DNA of 64,000 nt from the NCBI GenBank assembly GCA_020846005.1, contig JADLEQ010000103.1:1-64000 (forward strand). The letters run 5' to 3'. How positions within the stretch are numbered: position 1 is the first letter of the stretch; the number at the start of each line of letters is the position of its first letter. The notes under the pieces were generated by a model that did no database searches, was not told the DNA's origin, and worked only from the letters and a program-made list of their open reading frames with translations. Shown one piece after another: positions 62,838 through 64,000 of this stretch. The position numbers and the translations under genes were made by a program. Source of the DNA: Polyangiaceae bacterium (GTDB lineage Bacteria > Myxococcota_A > Polyangia > Polyangiales > Polyangiaceae).

Positions 62838-63536
62838 TCAGCCCCCCTGATTCATGAGGTGCGTGCCCACCGACATCGGGTGCACCGGCTCGTGCGGGGT
62901 CGACGACCACACGTGCAGCGGGACGACGTGGAGCCACTCGCCCTGCGGCGTCTCGAAGTGGTGCGGGCACATCGGGTCGAGCACCACCAGCATCCCGGGC
63001 TCCAGCACCCGCTTCGCGCGCTTGCGCTCCATCCCGACGACGCTGACGCCGCGCCCCTCGAGCACGTAGACCACGCGCACGGTGGCGTGGATGTGGTGCG
63101 CCTGCTCCGCCGAGCACGGCGGGATGAGGAGATACTGGAGCGTCGGGTCGCCGGGGCGCGGCGGCGGGAAGAGCTGCTTCGTCGAGCAGCCGTTCACGTA
63201 GGGGAGCACCGTCCCGCCATCCAGGTCGATGCTGGCGTCCGGCGGCGTGAACCCCCGCACGATGGTCGCCCACCGGAGCGATTGCACGGTCGCCGGGCCC
63301 CGCACGCGCCGCGCCACGGGTCGGCCTCGCGCGCCCGTCTCGAGGAAGTAGCAGCAGTCGCCGGCCTCGACCGTGACCGCATACTCCCCGAGGTAGGTGG
63401 TGAAGTGGTACGAGTGGGACGGCGGCGCCGCGACGACCGCGCGCTCGCCGGAGGCGCGGTAGTGCGCGCCGTACAGGGCCAGCGTCGCGGAGTCGTCGGG
63501 CGGTGCGGTGCCTTCGGGCGGTGCGGTGTCGTTCAT
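62838..63536 (-). CDS. Cupin-domain protein
   Basis: 232-aa protein ending in a cupin barrel: HHIHATVRVVYVLEGRGVSV (metal ligands His, His, expected Glu replaced by Val/Tyr region) and LEPGMLVVLDPMCPHHFETP, the second cupin motif with His. The N-terminal half has YHFTTYLGEYAVTVEAGDCC. The substrate is unknown; cupins include dioxygenases, isomerases and sugar-binding regulators. The gene precedes panE with no gap and is itself preceded by an inverted repeat at 63580-63595. Confidence 0.78.
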   Translation of the reverse strand: MNDTAPPEGTAPPDDSATLALYGAHYRASGERAVVAAPPSHSYHFTTYLGEYAVTVEAGDCCYFLETGARGRPVARRVRGPATVQSLRWATIVRGFTPPDASIDLDGGTVLPYVNGCSTKQLFPPPRPGDPTLQYLLIPPCSAEQAHHIHATVRVVYVLEGRGVSVVGMERKRAKRVLEPGMLVVLDPMCPHHFETPQGEWLHVVPLHVWSSTPHEPVHPMSVGTHLMNQGG

Positions 63537-63579
63537 GCTCGGATCCCCGGCCGCGGCAGCGCCGCGCGTGCGGGGATAC

Positions 63580-63595
63580 CACGAGAGGTCTCGTG
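63580..63595. repeat. 7-bp perfect inverted repeat upstream of cupin gene
   Basis: CACGAGA-GG-TCTCGTG. It lies 44 bp upstream of the cupin start in a 91-bp gap after the small regulator gene. It could be an operator for the cupin/panE unit; whether the adjacent wHTH protein binds it is untested. Confidence 0.5.
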
Positions 63596-63597
63596 AG

Positions 63598-63622
63598 CCG
63601 CGCCCGGCGGCGCCGGGCGCGG
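63598..63622 (-). terminator. Perfect 11-bp stem hairpin after the wHTH gene
   Basis: CCGCGCCCGGC at 63598-63608 pairs perfectly with GCCGGGCGCGG at 63612-63622 with a three-base loop. It begins five bases past the stop of the leftward regulator gene (63628-63630) and so probably ends that transcript. No T-run follows in the leftward direction. Confidence 0.55.
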
Positions 63623-63627
63623 GGCGC

Positions 63628-63909
63628 TCAGGCGGCCAGGCGGAGGGCCCCCGGGCGCGCGCGCGGCCGGGGGACCCGCCGCCCCGCGCGGGGGCGCAGG
63701 ATCGCGGCCGCCGCCAGCCCCGGGAACGTCAGGCCGAGCGTGGAGGGCTGGACCAGCCCCCGCGCCCGCAGCCGGGCGAGCGCCAGCCGGACCCGCGGGG
63801 TGGACACGCCGGCGGCCTCGGCGAGCGCCGCCAGATCCGGCCGGAGGCCGCGGGCGAGCGCGCTGTACAGGGCCTGGAGGAGCAGAACGTCGGGGTGGGT
63901 GGTCGTCAT
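63628..63909 (-). CDS. Small winged-helix DNA-binding protein
   Basis: 93-aa protein with a helix-turn-helix region at about 20-55 (LAALAEAAGVSTPRVRLALA), a wing-like strand (LARLRARGLVQPSTLGLTFP) and a basic Pro/Arg tail. Resembles MarR/IclR-type N-terminal domains without an effector domain. Its upstream region holds a perfect palindrome at 63954-63966, a candidate self-operator. The target genes are probably the cupin/panE unit downstream (inference). Confidence 0.72.
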   Translation of the reverse strand: MTTTHPDVLLLQALYSALARGLRPDLAALAEAAGVSTPRVRLALARLRARGLVQPSTLGLTFPGLAAAAILRPRAGRRVPRPRARPGALRLAA

Positions 63910-63953
63910 GCGCCGCTCGTATCCCGTACACTGAAAGTCTGTCCAGTTTCGTG

Positions 63954-63966
63954 CAGTCAGTGACTG
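63954..63966. promoter_or_regulatory. Palindromic operator candidate upstream of wHTH gene
   Basis: CAGTCA-G-TGACTG is a perfect palindrome 45 bp before the regulator ATG. Nearby CTGAAAGTCTG and CCAGTTTCG add CAG/CTG half-sites on the same side. Fits an autoregulatory site, not demonstrated. Confidence 0.45.
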
Positions 63967-64000
63967 GCGAGGTCGGAATTTCGCGGGCGGGGGCTGGGGT

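Overview
The window is very GC-rich and almost fully coding, with extreme third-position GC, frequent GTG/TTG starts and many four-base stop/start overlaps. Five Hanks-type Ser/Thr kinases in 64 kb, FG-GAP lipoproteins with CGNG-type Cys motifs, a vWA lipoprotein with thrombospondin-3-like repeats, Gly/Ser-rich lipoprotein linkers and PEGA/TPR proteins point to a Myxococcota chromosome, most likely the Polyangia (Sorangium/Sandaracinus-like). This is inferred from gene style, not from a phylogenetic marker. I see no mobile element, CRISPR array, rRNA or tRNA.

Layout. 0-5 kb: a receptor kinase with a beta-helix ectodomain, a diacylglycerol-kinase-like gene, and a thioesterase/CrcB pair. 5-10 kb: an ECF sigma factor followed by a 1447-aa membrane protein joining an anti-sigma zinc finger to FecR-like, VIT, vWA and DUF2135-like parts. 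10-15.4 kb: module A (FG-GAP lipoprotein, divergent kinase, coupled TPR/PEGA protein). 15.5-18.3 kb: poly-gamma-glutamate operon pgsB-pgsC-pgsW. 18.4-21.5 kb: TerC, 4-alpha-glucanotransferase and a basic DNA-binding protein, all overlapping. 21.6-23.4 kb: SDR/kinase pair. 23.6-28 kb: vWA lipoprotein, Omp85 barrel and an exported protein. 28-30.5 kb: a membrane protein and a kinase-FHA-GGDEF-like fusion.

30.7-43.7 kb contains a cofactor and metal theme. One cobalamin riboswitch precedes a solitary beta-propeller lipoprotein. A second precedes a BtuB-like receptor overlapping another beta-propeller lipoprotein, which resembles the Bacteroidetes BtuB/BtuG logic. Between them lie a K+ channel/nuclease-like pair, a hybrid histidine kinase, a lipoprotein, an SDR, and divergent bfr/bfd with a Fur-like box. 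43.9-49.4 kb is module B, a second copy of the kinase/FG-GAP lipoprotein/TPR-PEGA set, here as one overlapping operon.

49.4-64 kb is mostly metabolism and envelope: tryptophan 2,3-dioxygenase, aldehyde dehydrogenase, tRNA-dihydrouridine synthase, an S4 RNA-binding protein, a MATE exporter, an acyl-CoA carboxylase beta subunit, an L,D-transpeptidase lipoprotein, a ClpA/ClpC-like AAA+ ATPase, a cupin/ketopantoate-reductase pair and a small winged-helix regulator. The strongest candidates for undescribed biology are the duplicated kinase/FG-GAP/TPR-PEGA module, the riboswitch-controlled propeller lipoproteins, and the sigma factor paired with a giant anti-sigma/VIT/vWA protein.
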